Positions 1 through 8,199 of a DNA stretch of 64,000 bases are shown here, in pieces (the first letter of the stretch is position 1; every line of letters starts with the position of its first letter). The stretch is from M2408 sp046303515 (GTDB lineage: Bacteria; Bacteroidota; Bacteroidia; Flavobacteriales_D; Crocinitomicaceae). The stretch is from NCBI GenBank assembly GCA_046303515.1, contig JBKCGI010000022.1, positions 22,035-86,034 of the forward strand, given 5' to 3'. The position numbers and the translations under genes were made by a program. Below the pieces are notes generated by a model. That model ran no database searches. It was not told the origin of the DNA and saw only the letters and a program-made list of their open reading frames with translations.

Positions 1-221
1 CTCCTTTGTTGTTAGTTCACGGTGAAGCAGATAATAATCCAGGAACGTTTACTTTACAAAGTGAAAGATATTTTAATGCACTAAAAGGCTTAGGAAATCC
101 AGCAAGATTAGTAATTTTACCAAAAGAAAGTCACGGCTATGCGGCGATTGAAAATATCTTGCATTTGTTATGGGAACAAGATCAATGGTTTGAAAAACAC
201 TTAAAAGGTTCAGCGAAGTAG
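1..221 (+). CDS. S9-family (prolyl oligopeptidase-like) serine peptidase, C-terminal fragment
   Basis: Only the last 70 or so residues are in the window; the gene starts upstream. The reading frame enters at base 3 with PLLLVHGEADNNPGT, where the Asp of GEAD fits the catalytic acid of an alpha/beta-hydrolase peptidase, and later has KESHGY, where the His fits the third catalytic residue. The order and spacing (Asp, about 33 residues, His, about 30 residues to the C-terminus) match S9 peptidases. The nucleophile serine lies outside the window. A terminator hairpin follows the stop by about 26 bases. The exact subfamily cannot be told from the fragment. Confidence 0.8.
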   Translation, partial: PLLLVHGEADNNPGTFTLQSERYFNALKGLGNPARLVILPKESHGYAAIENILHLLWEQDQWFEKHLKGSAK

Positions 222-246
222 TATTTATAACTTCTTGAATTACAGG

Positions 247-277
247 AAACACCGACTGAAAAGTTGGTGTTTTTTTG
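247..277 (+). terminator. Rho-independent terminator after the S9 peptidase gene
   Basis: The stem AACACCGACT pairs with AGTTGGTGTT (one G-U pair) around a GAAA loop and runs into a T-rich tract. It lies just past the peptidase stop codon. Confidence 0.75.
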
Positions 278-315
278 TTTAATTTTTTTTGGTAACGCAA
301 AGCTATGCAAATTTT

Positions 316-690
316 ACCGCCGAGACTGCAAAGGTTTTTTTGACGTGCTGTGTGTTTTAAGAGCGCTAAGTGTTGGCAAAAAAATTCATTTTGAACCTTA
401 ATCTTTATTTTAAGAATCTTAAGTTTTCTAAGCTTCTATTCGACAGGCTCACAGCATCGCTAAGTGGTAAAAAATAAAATAGTGGTGGTATTTTTTTATC
501 GCAGAGTGCGCAAAGTGTACCGCCGAGACTGCAAAGATTTTTTTGATGTTTCAAGAACGCCACGTGGTAGCAATAAAATTCATTTTAAGCCTTAAACTTC
601 ATTCTTACAACCTTAAGTGTTCTCTGTGTCTCAGTGGTAAAAAATAAAAAGAATGGTGGTACTCTTTTATCGCAGAGCGCGCAAAGTGTA
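316..690. repeat. Degenerate two-copy tandem repeat in a 638-base non-coding gap
   Basis: The gap 222-859 has no credible gene. It holds two diverged copies of a unit of about 170-200 bases. ACCGCCGAGACTGCAAAG occurs at 316-333 and again at 519-536. ATCGCAGAG(T/C)GCGCAAAGTG occurs from 498 and from 669. AGTGGTAAAAAATAAAA occurs in both copies. TTCGACAGGCTCA, a motif related to one near 7701, sits at 439-451. I recognise GCAAAG/CGCAGAG-rich gap repeats as common in Flavobacteriales; their function is not known to me. Confidence 0.75.
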
Positions 691-814
691 ACGTCGAACC
701 TTACCTATGTTTTCTATGTGAACTACTGTGGTTCAAATACAAAAAATCCTGTCTACTAGTCCCAATTTTCAAGCTAACAAACTTACCAAATCATTAATTT
801 TAAGTTAATATCAA

Positions 815-848
815 TTTGATTTCGACTTAATTTCGTAACTTAGCCTTG
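815..848 (+). promoter_or_regulatory. Candidate Bacteroidota promoter of rnr
   Basis: A TTTG at 815-818 and TAGCCTTG at 841-848 are 22 bases apart. The second matches the TAnnTTTG -7 consensus except for one base. Only 11 bases separate the -7 box from the ATG, so the leader would be very short. Confidence 0.45.
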
Positions 849-859
849 AATAACAATAT

Positions 860-2986
860 ATGTCAAAAAAACACAAAGCAAAAAAAGCGAGTAAATTTAC
901 AAAAAGTTTAACGCACATCGTAAGAAGATTATTTGAAAAAAATCCAGATGCAATATTAAGTCACAAAGACGTTTATACACAACTCGTTTTAAAAGATAAC
1001 GAACTCCGAAAACAAGCTTTCACAGTACTTAAAGACTTAGCGAAAGAAGGCTATTTGATGGAAACATCACATAGTTCTTTCCGAATGAATACCAATACAG
1101 AATTTATTGAAGGAGAAATTCAACTTACAGCTCGTGGAGCAGGATTTTTGTTGGTAGACACTGGAGATATCTATATCGCTCCGCCATATACCAACCAAGC
1201 TATGAATGGCGATTTGGTGAAAGTTGTCGTTACCAAAAAAGGTCCAACACGCACCGAAGGAAAAGTAGTTGAAATCGTTCGTAGAGAACGCACACAATTT
1301 GTTGGAACAATTGATTTACATCCAAAATTTGCCTTTTTTATTCCTGATAATCAACGCAGTGGAATAGATATTTACATTCCAATTGAAAAATTAAATGGAG
1401 CAAAAAACAAAGACCGCGTTTTAGCTAAAATTAATGTTTGGCCAAAAACTTCTGAAAATCCTTACGGAGAAGTTGTTGAAGTTTTGACATCCAAAAGTCC
1501 AAATGACACTGAAATGTTAAGCATTTTATGCGGACAAGGAATTGAAATTAAATTTCCACAAGAAGTAATTGCTGCTGCTGAAAATGTTACCATGCAATTG
1601 GATGAGGATGAAATCAAAAAGCGTAGAGATTTCAGACAAATTACCACTTTTACGATAGATCCAGTTGACGCTAAAGATTTTGATGATGCCTTATCGATCC
1701 AGAAATTAGAAAATGGTCATTACGAAATTGGTGTTCACATTGCGGACGTAAGTCATTACGTTCAGGCTGGAAGTGCCATGGATTTGGAAGCTTCCAAGCG
1801 AGGAAATTCAGTTTATTTAGTGGATCGAGTGATTCCTATGTTACCTGAGCAATTGTCCAATTTAGCCTGTTCTTTGAGACCAAAAGAAGATAAATATACT
1901 TTCTCTGTAGTGTTTGAAATGGACGATGATGGAAAGGTTTATTCCGAATGGTTTGGTAAAACGGTAATTCATTCTGACAAAAGATTTGCCTATGAAGAAG
2001 CGCAAGAAATCATTGAAGGAAAAGAGGGAGATTTTAGAGAAGAAATTTTGATTTTTGATAAAATTGCTAAAACTTTACGTAAAAAGAGACTTAAAAATGG
2101 CGCTTTAAATATTGAATCCGAAGAAATTCGTTTCAAATTAAACGCTGAAGGAAATCCAGAAGGAATTGTTACCAAAGTTTCCAAAGATGCCAACAAATTG
2201 ATTGAAGAATTTATGTTGATGGCAAACAAAAAAGTCGGCGAATTTATTGGAAAACCAAAAAAAGGTAAAGATCCAATTCCATTTGTTTACAGATGTCACG
2301 ACAAACCAGATATTTCAAAAATTGAAGTTTTTAAAATGTTTATCGATAAATTTGGACATAAATTAAACTTCAATACTCCAGAAGAAATTTCAAAATCGAT
2401 CAATGTTTTGTTAGAAGAAATTCGCGATTCAGGAGAATATTCCATTGTGCAATCCATGGCGATTCGTTCGATGGCAAAAGCAACTTATGAAGTCGACAAT
2501 ATCGGACATTACGGTTTAGCCTTTGAATATTATTCGCATTTTACCTCACCAATTCGTCGTTATGCCGATTTAATTGTGCACCGAATTTTATTTGAAGAAT
2601 TGAGCGGAAATCAGCACCGTTATGGTAGTACTTTAGGACAAATTTGCAAGCACATTTCTCGCATGGAGCGTAAGGCTACCGAAGCAGAACGCGAATCTAG
2701 CAAATATTTCCAAGTTTTATTTATGCAAGATAAGTTGGGAATGGTTTTTCCTGGAACAGTCTCTGGTTTAGCTGATTTTGGAATGTTTGTGCGCATCGAT
2801 GAATTCAATTGTGAAGGTATGATTCCATTGACTGAAATTCCAGACGATCGTTTTTCATTCGATCAAGATAAATATTGCATCATTGGAGCCAAAACAAAAA
2901 AAGAATTCAATTTTGGAGATAAAGTTGAAGTTCAGGTGATGTCAGTTGATTTGAGAAAACGCCAGATTAATTTGGAGTTGAGGTAG
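860..2986 (+). CDS. rnr: Ribonuclease R, 3'-5' exoribonuclease
   Basis: Processive, hydrolytic 3'-to-5' exoribonuclease of the RNB (RNase II) family that degrades structured RNA in the cytoplasm. At 708 residues it has the family's usual length. A basic, lysine-rich N-terminus is followed by cold-shock/OB-like segments (about 65-230), the RNB catalytic domain with the metal-binding motif DPVDAKDFDDAL at residues 267-278, and a C-terminal S1 RNA-binding domain from about 631 to the end. SPIRRYADLIVHR, the second hallmark of RNB enzymes, is also present. It stands alone, with a candidate promoter ending 11 bases before its ATG and a gap of about 150 bases before ppk1. Confidence 0.96.
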   Translation: MSKKHKAKKASKFTKSLTHIVRRLFEKNPDAILSHKDVYTQLVLKDNELRKQAFTVLKDLAKEGYLMETSHSSFRMNTNTEFIEGEIQLTARGAGFLLVDTGDIYIAPPYTNQAMNGDLVKVVVTKKGPTRTEGKVVEIVRRERTQFVGTIDLHPKFAFFIPDNQRSGIDIYIPIEKLNGAKNKDRVLAKINVWPKTSENPYGEVVEVLTSKSPNDTEMLSILCGQGIEIKFPQEVIAAAENVTMQLDEDEIKKRRDFRQITTFTIDPVDAKDFDDALSIQKLENGHYEIGVHIADVSHYVQAGSAMDLEASKRGNSVYLVDRVIPMLPEQLSNLACSLRPKEDKYTFSVVFEMDDDGKVYSEWFGKTVIHSDKRFAYEEAQEIIEGKEGDFREEILIFDKIAKTLRKKRLKNGALNIESEEIRFKLNAEGNPEGIVTKVSKDANKLIEEFMLMANKKVGEFIGKPKKGKDPIPFVYRCHDKPDISKIEVFKMFIDKFGHKLNFNTPEEISKSINVLLEEIRDSGEYSIVQSMAIRSMAKATYEVDNIGHYGLAFEYYSHFTSPIRRYADLIVHRILFEELSGNQHRYGSTLGQICKHISRMERKATEAERESSKYFQVLFMQDKLGMVFPGTVSGLADFGMFVRIDEFNCEGMIPLTEIPDDRFSFDQDKYCIIGAKTKKEFNFGDKVEVQVMSVDLRKRQINLELR

Positions 2987-3139
2987 TTTTTAGATTTAAT
3001 GGCATAAATTTTCTTTCTTAATAATGATTTAACAATTCGATAATACGCTTTTGAATTGCTTCTATTTACTTTGTAAAAACTAGAAAAATCGTTTAAAACT
3101 TGATTTTTCATTAAAATTTTTGCACCTTTGGAAGAAGAA

Positions 3140-5169
3140 ATGATAAATAGAGAATTAAGTTGGTTAAGTTTTAATGAGCGGGTGTTGCAGGAAGCGCAAG
3201 ACCCTACGAATCCTTTGATTGAACGTTTCCGTTTTTTGGGGATTTATTCCAATAATATGGATGAGTTTTTTCGTGTTCGTGTAGCGAATGTAAGAAGGTT
3301 AATATCCATAAAAAAAGCAAAAATTGACGGTTTTGATGGTGGTGCAGAAGAACTTTTGGAAGAAATTCGTAAGAATGTAATCAAACTGCAGCAAAAATTT
3401 GAAGCGTGCTACATTGATTTGATTGAAAATTTGAAGAAAGAGCATGTTTTTCAATTGCAAGAAGATAATTTAAATGAAGCGCAAAAGGTAGAATTATTTG
3501 ATTTTTTCCATAATGATTTAAAACACCTTATAGTTCCAATAATTTTAAAAACAAACGATTTTGTTCCGAAACTAAGAGTTATTTAGCTGTGAAAATGCAT
3601 ACGGGTAAAAAGCCACTTTTTGCCTTAGTTGAAATTCCGCCATATCACAGTCGCTTTTATCAACTCAAAACAAATGCAAAAAGTAAAAACAAATATTTTA
3701 TTCTTTTGGATGACATCATTCGTTTGAATTTAGAATCTATATTTAATATTTTTGAGTTTAGTGAAATTGAAGCGTATACCTTCAAATTTACGAGAGATGC
3801 GGAATTAAATATTGACGATGATTTATCCGTTTCATTTGTAGAAAAAATTGAAAAAAGTATAAAAAACAGGAAAAAAGGAGATCCTGTTCGATTTGTTTAT
3901 GACAGTAAAATGCCAGTCGATTTGCAGCATTTTTTAATGAAAACTTTGAACATTAAAAAAGGTGTAAATGCTATTCCTGGTGGACGTTATCACAATTTTA
4001 AAGATTTTAGTCGTTTTCCAGATTATGGAAAAAAAGAACTAACTTTTGATAAATTAATTCCTGCTCTGCATCCAGAAATGGACTATAAAACAAGTTTGAT
4101 TAAAAAGGTATTGGAAAAAGATATTTTATTACATTTTCCCTATCAATCTTTTGATTTTGTAGTCGATATTTTACGTGAAGCTGCCATCGATCCACATGTA
4201 AAATCAATTAAAATCAATATTTATCGTGTCGCTTCAGATTCTCAAATTCTAAACGCTTTGATGAATGCCGTAAGTAATGGGAAAGAAGTAGTTGTATTTG
4301 TTGAATTGCAAGCACGTTTTGATGAAGAAAATAATATTCTGTGGGCTGAACGTTTGAAAGAACACGGAGCGCGAGTTATTTATGGTTTTAAAGATTTAAA
4401 GGTTCATTCCAAACTCTTTCAAATTTCAAGAAATTACAAGGGAGTAGAACAGCACATTTCCTATATCGGAACAGGTAATTTTCATGAAAAAACAGCACGA
4501 GTTTACACTGATTTAGGATTATTGACTTCTCGTAATGTGGTTTGTCAAGAGGTGAAAAGAGTTTTTAGGTTATTAGAAAACACAGTTGAAACTTCATTGT
4601 TTAAACATTTGTTGGTTTCTCCTTTTAACAATCGTCGTAGAATAAATGCACTGATACAAGGAGAAATTAATCACGTAAAAAATGGTAATCCAGGTTTTAT
4701 TCAAATAAAGATTAATAATTTAGTTGATGCAGCAATAATCGATAAATTATATGAAGCAAGCAAAAGTGGTGTTAAGATCCAATTGATTGTTCGTGGTGTT
4801 TGTTGCTTGATTCCTGGAGTAAAGAAGTTAAGCGAAAATATTGAGGCAATTAGTATTGTTGGACGATTTTTAGAACATAGTCGTTTTTTTATTTTTCACA
4901 ATAACGGAAAGCCAAAATATTTTTTAACTTCGGCTGATATCATGGAGCGAAATTTAGATAAACGAATTGAAGTTGGAGTTCCTATTTTACAGAAAAACTT
5001 GCAGCAAGAAATTCAATTTATTTTTGATACCTATTGGAAAGGAAACGTGAAGGCAAGAATTATCGATAAAAAATTCAAAAACAAATTCAAAGAAGACATT
5101 TTAGAAATACATAATTCGCAAAAAGAACTTCTTAATTATTACCAAAAATTGGAGCAAAAATTAGATTAA
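3140..5169 (+). pseudogene. ppk1: Polyphosphate kinase 1, split by a frame break
   Basis: PPK1 reversibly transfers the ATP gamma-phosphate onto inorganic polyphosphate. The N-terminal part (INRELSWLSFNERVLQEA) runs in one frame to a TAG at 3584-3586 after PKLRVI. The rest continues in another frame; reading back from GTG 3589 gives SYLAVKM, which is what follows PKLR(D) in PPK1. The break is therefore a small frame-shifting deletion near 3577, in the loop leading to the next domain. Downstream the protein is intact and keeps KVHSKL with the phosphorylatable His, the GTGNFHEKTARVYTD segment and RFLEHSR. ATG 3140 is the best start (TTG 3128 is possible). The 3' end overlaps the convergent acyltransferase gene by 4 bases. 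Either a recent inactivation or a sequencing error. Confidence 0.85.
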
Positions 5170-6491
5170 ATTTTAGGTATTAAATTTTCAATTTTAGTCA
5201 CAAGATTTTCTCTTCTTTTTAGAATTGCTGACAAATCCATTTTCGCAAGTATTTTTTTGGTTTTATACATTTTTAATTCTCTGAACCACAAATATGTAAT
5301 CAAACCAATAAACGGCGAAATGAAAAAATAAACCCAAGCAATGAGTGAATTATGGATGATAAATTTATCTAGTAAAATTGTTATCGGGACATTCCATAAA
5401 GCCAGAACTAATGTTCCCATCATGATTTTCACGGAACTCCAAAAGACATTTCTTTTAAAGGATTTTTCTACAAAACCTTTCACAAAAGTATATGGAACAT
5501 AAAACTGTACTAATCCCAATGGAACAAAAATGGCACCAATTATCAGCTTTAATATATGTTGACCGAAATTGAATTTTTTGTTTGTAGCTAATTCATGCAC
5601 GAATTTTTCCTCCAATTTCATGCGTTTTTGAAGTTTAAAATAGCTATCCAATTCTTCTTTTAATTCTTGTAAAGCTGCGTTATTTTGTAGGTCTTGACCA
5701 TTAATCCAATGTGCTAATTTTTTGGAGTTTTCCCATCTAGTTCGCAGTGGAATATTGAAATCAGTATCGTGAATATTTAAACCATTTCTTCTCAAACGAC
5801 AAATCTGCTCGTGAAAAAACACCCAATCTTTATTCTCCACATGCGTCAATTGTTCCTGCATGAGGATTTCAACACGTTTGGTAACTTCTGTGATTGCCTT
5901 TGCAGGATTTTCGAGATACATTTCTTTGTAATCGTTTAAGCAAAAACGATCTGAATTAGAAATAACTAAATCGCTACCTAAAAATTTTGGATCTCCATAA
6001 TTGATGCCAATTGCAGCCATGTATATTTTTTTGCTCCAATTCAAGGTTTCCAAGGTTTGAAAGCCGATACGCGCAGCACCTTTTTTTACTGGTTTTAAGC
6101 GACGAACGAATACGTCATCTGTAAATCCTTCTCCGAAAATTAAAAGGTTTCGTCCATGACTTAAAATTCGCGTGCATTTTTGAAATACCTCAAAGTTTTT
6201 ACTTTTGGTATCTTCTCCATCCTGTTCTCTATAAATTGGCAACATGTGAACCGCCCACGTGATTGGTTTTATGTAGGATTTAAATACATCGGAACGTGTC
6301 ATAAAAAAGACAATTGGCCGTTGTAAAACTCCAATGATAATAGGATCTAAAAAGGAAGAGGCATGGTTTGAAACGTAAATTGTTCTACCATACCAACGTT
6401 TTGGTGCGTTGTGAAGTTTTATTCTCGGAAAAAAAAGTCGAAAGGGATATTGTAAAAATATTTTGAACAAAAAATATAAAATACGCATCAT
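5166..6491 (-). CDS. Lysophospholipid (1-acylglycerol-3-phosphate-type) acyltransferase
   Basis: Membrane acyltransferase of the PlsC/LPLAT superfamily, expected to acylate a glycerophospholipid intermediate at the inner membrane. Residues 42-50 read NHASSFLDP, the H-x5-D variant of the acyltransferase active site also seen in HPNSFLDA-type enzymes. FGEGFTDD near residue 120 corresponds to the usual FPEG substrate motif, with Gly in place of Pro. Three hydrophobic segments lie in the last 130 residues. At 441 residues it is much longer than a classical PlsC, with a middle region that I cannot assign. It follows purK by 24 bases, so the two are probably co-transcribed. The substrate is not determined. 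Confidence 0.8.
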   Translation of the reverse strand: MMRILYFLFKIFLQYPFRLFFPRIKLHNAPKRWYGRTIYVSNHASSFLDPIIIGVLQRPIVFFMTRSDVFKSYIKPITWAVHMLPIYREQDGEDTKSKNFEVFQKCTRILSHGRNLLIFGEGFTDDVFVRRLKPVKKGAARIGFQTLETLNWSKKIYMAAIGINYGDPKFLGSDLVISNSDRFCLNDYKEMYLENPAKAITEVTKRVEILMQEQLTHVENKDWVFFHEQICRLRRNGLNIHDTDFNIPLRTRWENSKKLAHWINGQDLQNNAALQELKEELDSYFKLQKRMKLEEKFVHELATNKKFNFGQHILKLIIGAIFVPLGLVQFYVPYTFVKGFVEKSFKRNVFWSSVKIMMGTLVLALWNVPITILLDKFIIHNSLIAWVYFFISPFIGLITYLWFRELKMYKTKKILAKMDLSAILKRRENLVTKIENLIPKI

Positions 6492-6515
6492 AAGTCCGCT
6501 TTTTTGTGTTTAAAA

Positions 6516-7667
6516 TTAAGAAAATGATTTGACCTTAATCAGATTTTGAACTTCTCGACCAATTTCTTTTGCCTTTTCTAAATCTGAGTTAACAATCGTT
6601 ACGTGTCCCATTTTACGGAAAGGTTTTGTGATTTCTTTTCCGTAAATATGTGGTTTTACTCCAGGTATTTCTAAGGCTTTTTCTAATCCTTCGTAATACA
6701 CATTTCCTTCAAAACCATTTTCACCTAAAAGGTTGATCATTACTCCAGCTTGAATTAAATCTGTATTTCCCAAGGGAAGATTTAAAACGCTACGTAAATG
6801 TTGTTCGTATTGGGAAGTTAAATTACATTCAATGGTTTGATGTCCGCTGTTGTGTGGTCGTGGAGCAATTTCGTTTACCAATAATTGATTGTCTTTGGTC
6901 AAGAAAAATTCTACTGCCAAAACGCCTACCATATCTAATTTTTGAATGATATCTTTAGCAATTTCAGCAGCTTTTACTTCTATTTCACTTGAAATATTTG
7001 CAGGACAAAATAAAAACTCAACCAAATTGGCATCTGGATTAAATTCACATTCAACTGCAGGAAAAACTTTTATTTCTCCGTTTTCATTGCGAGAAACCAT
7101 TGTAGCTAATTCCTTTTCAAATGGAACAAATTGTTCTAAAACTGATGGAACATCGAATCCTTTTTCGAAATCATTTTCAGTACGTAAAATACTTACGCCC
7201 TTCCCGTCGTACCCACCTGTTCTCATTTTTTGAGCAAAAGGCAAAAAATCAGCATTTGAATTTAACTGACTTTGTTTTTCAATCAAACGAAATGGTGCAG
7301 TTGGAATATTGTTATCAAAATAAAATTGCTTTTGTAAACCTTTATCTTTGATTAACTTGAGTACTCGAGATTGCGGAAATACTTTTTTACCTTCAGATTC
7401 TAATCTTTCGAGAGCTTCAATACTCACATTTTCGATTTCGACTGTAAGCACATCTTTGTCCTTTCCAAAGGCGTAAACAGTATCAAAATCATTGAGCGAA
7501 CCATGTGTGAATGTACTTGCAATTTCTGAACACGGAGCATTTTTATCAGGGTCTAAACAATGAACTTTTACATTCAAATTGATGGCTTCTTGAATCAACA
7601 TTCTTCCAAGTTGTCCGCCTCCTAAAACGCCTAAACGAAACGCATTTCCGTACCACAATTTTTGCAT
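6516..7667 (-). CDS. purK: 5-(Carboxyamino)imidazole ribonucleotide synthase
   Basis: ATP-grasp enzyme of purine synthesis that makes N5-CAIR from AIR, bicarbonate and ATP. LGVLGGGQLGRML begins near residue 12, the N-terminal nucleotide-binding loop typical of PurK. The central ATP-grasp region has KMRTGGYDGKGV and VLEQFVPFEKELA, and VNEIAPRPHNSGH is the diagnostic active-site motif. The length of 383 residues is normal. The start is an ATG at the very beginning of the conserved domain. It lies upstream of the acyltransferase gene with a 24-base gap. Confidence 0.95.
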   Translation of the reverse strand: MQKLWYGNAFRLGVLGGGQLGRMLIQEAINLNVKVHCLDPDKNAPCSEIASTFTHGSLNDFDTVYAFGKDKDVLTVEIENVSIEALERLESEGKKVFPQSRVLKLIKDKGLQKQFYFDNNIPTAPFRLIEKQSQLNSNADFLPFAQKMRTGGYDGKGVSILRTENDFEKGFDVPSVLEQFVPFEKELATMVSRNENGEIKVFPAVECEFNPDANLVEFLFCPANISSEIEVKAAEIAKDIIQKLDMVGVLAVEFFLTKDNQLLVNEIAPRPHNSGHQTIECNLTSQYEQHLRSVLNLPLGNTDLIQAGVMINLLGENGFEGNVYYEGLEKALEIPGVKPHIYGKEITKPFRKMGHVTIVNSDLEKAKEIGREVQNLIKVKSFS

Positions 7668-7680
7668 AAAACTAAAACTA

Positions 7681-7729
7681 CTAACTATAAACTTTTACAC
7701 TGAGCCTGTTGAAGTGCTAACTATAAACT
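7681..7729. repeat. Small palindromic repeat flanked by a 13-bp direct duplication
   Basis: CTAACTATAAACT occurs at 7681-7693 and again exactly at 7717-7729. Between them lies a 23-base core containing CACTGAGCCTGTTGAAGTG (7698-7716), whose ends CACT/AGTG are inverted. TGAGCCTGTTGAA matches, in reverse complement and with one mismatch, the TTCGACAGGCTCA at 439-451. The layout resembles an inserted short element with a target-site duplication. Confidence 0.6.
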
Positions 7730-7731
7730 AG

Positions 7732-8199
7732 TTATTTCACTTCCTCCATTCTAATCCCAACATCCAACACTTCTCCCAAATTCTCTTGCACAACTGCTTG
7801 TTCCAATTGGAAATAGTAAACTCCTTTAATTGGAAATTTTCGTCTGTTGAAATGCAAAACATTCTCTACAATTGTTCCAGATTTATTTCCAATCCAAGTG
7901 CCATCTGCATTCGTGATTTTTATTTCAAAAGGTTCACGTGCTTTGATTTTATTTGGTGTTTTGGTATTCAAATACAACCAACAATTACTGAAAGAATAAT
8001 CCGTTGTTGTGCGCAAAGTAATTGTGAAATCGTACAATTTGCTTGTGTCTTGAATATCAACCTTAAACATCGGTTTTACTTTCAAGTTCCAGTTGTTTTT
8101 TGGAAAAGAATACGATTTTTCATAAAAACTAGCTTCTGTGCAAGCACCAAAAATGCTTAACAAAACAACACATATTACAAACAATTTAAGCGTTCGCAT
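7732..8199 (-). CDS. gldH: GldH-family gliding motility lipoprotein
   Basis: GldH is a lipoprotein of unknown biochemical role that is needed for gliding and T9SS-linked motility in Flavobacteriia. From ATG 8199 the protein has a lipoprotein signal peptide with the lipobox SIFGAC and Cys20 as the lipidated residue, then the FYEKSYSFPKNNW start typical of the family, and ends QENLGEVLDVGIRMEEVK. The length of 155 residues is normal. The frame stays open upstream to 8298, but that extension lies in the repetitive ricT tail and would bury the signal peptide. The start overlaps the end of ricT by 14 bases, so translation is probably coupled. The ricT-gldH order is, as I recall, common in Flavobacteriales. 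Confidence 0.85.
   Translation of the reverse strand: MRTLKLFVICVVLLSIFGACTEASFYEKSYSFPKNNWNLKVKPMFKVDIQDTSKLYDFTITLRTTTDYSFSNCWLYLNTKTPNKIKAREPFEIKITNADGTWIGNKSGTIVENVLHFNRRKFPIKGVYYFQLEQAVVQENLGEVLDVGIRMEEVK

Noticed and set aside
73..300. 75-codon minus-strand frame over the S9 gene end and its terminator
   Set aside because: It is the shadow of the S9 gene and runs through the terminator hairpin; no family features.
3589..5169. Second part of ppk1 as an independent gene from GTG 3589
   Set aside because: The N-terminal PPK1 domain lies directly upstream in another frame and joins without loss of more than a few residues; a frame break is simpler.
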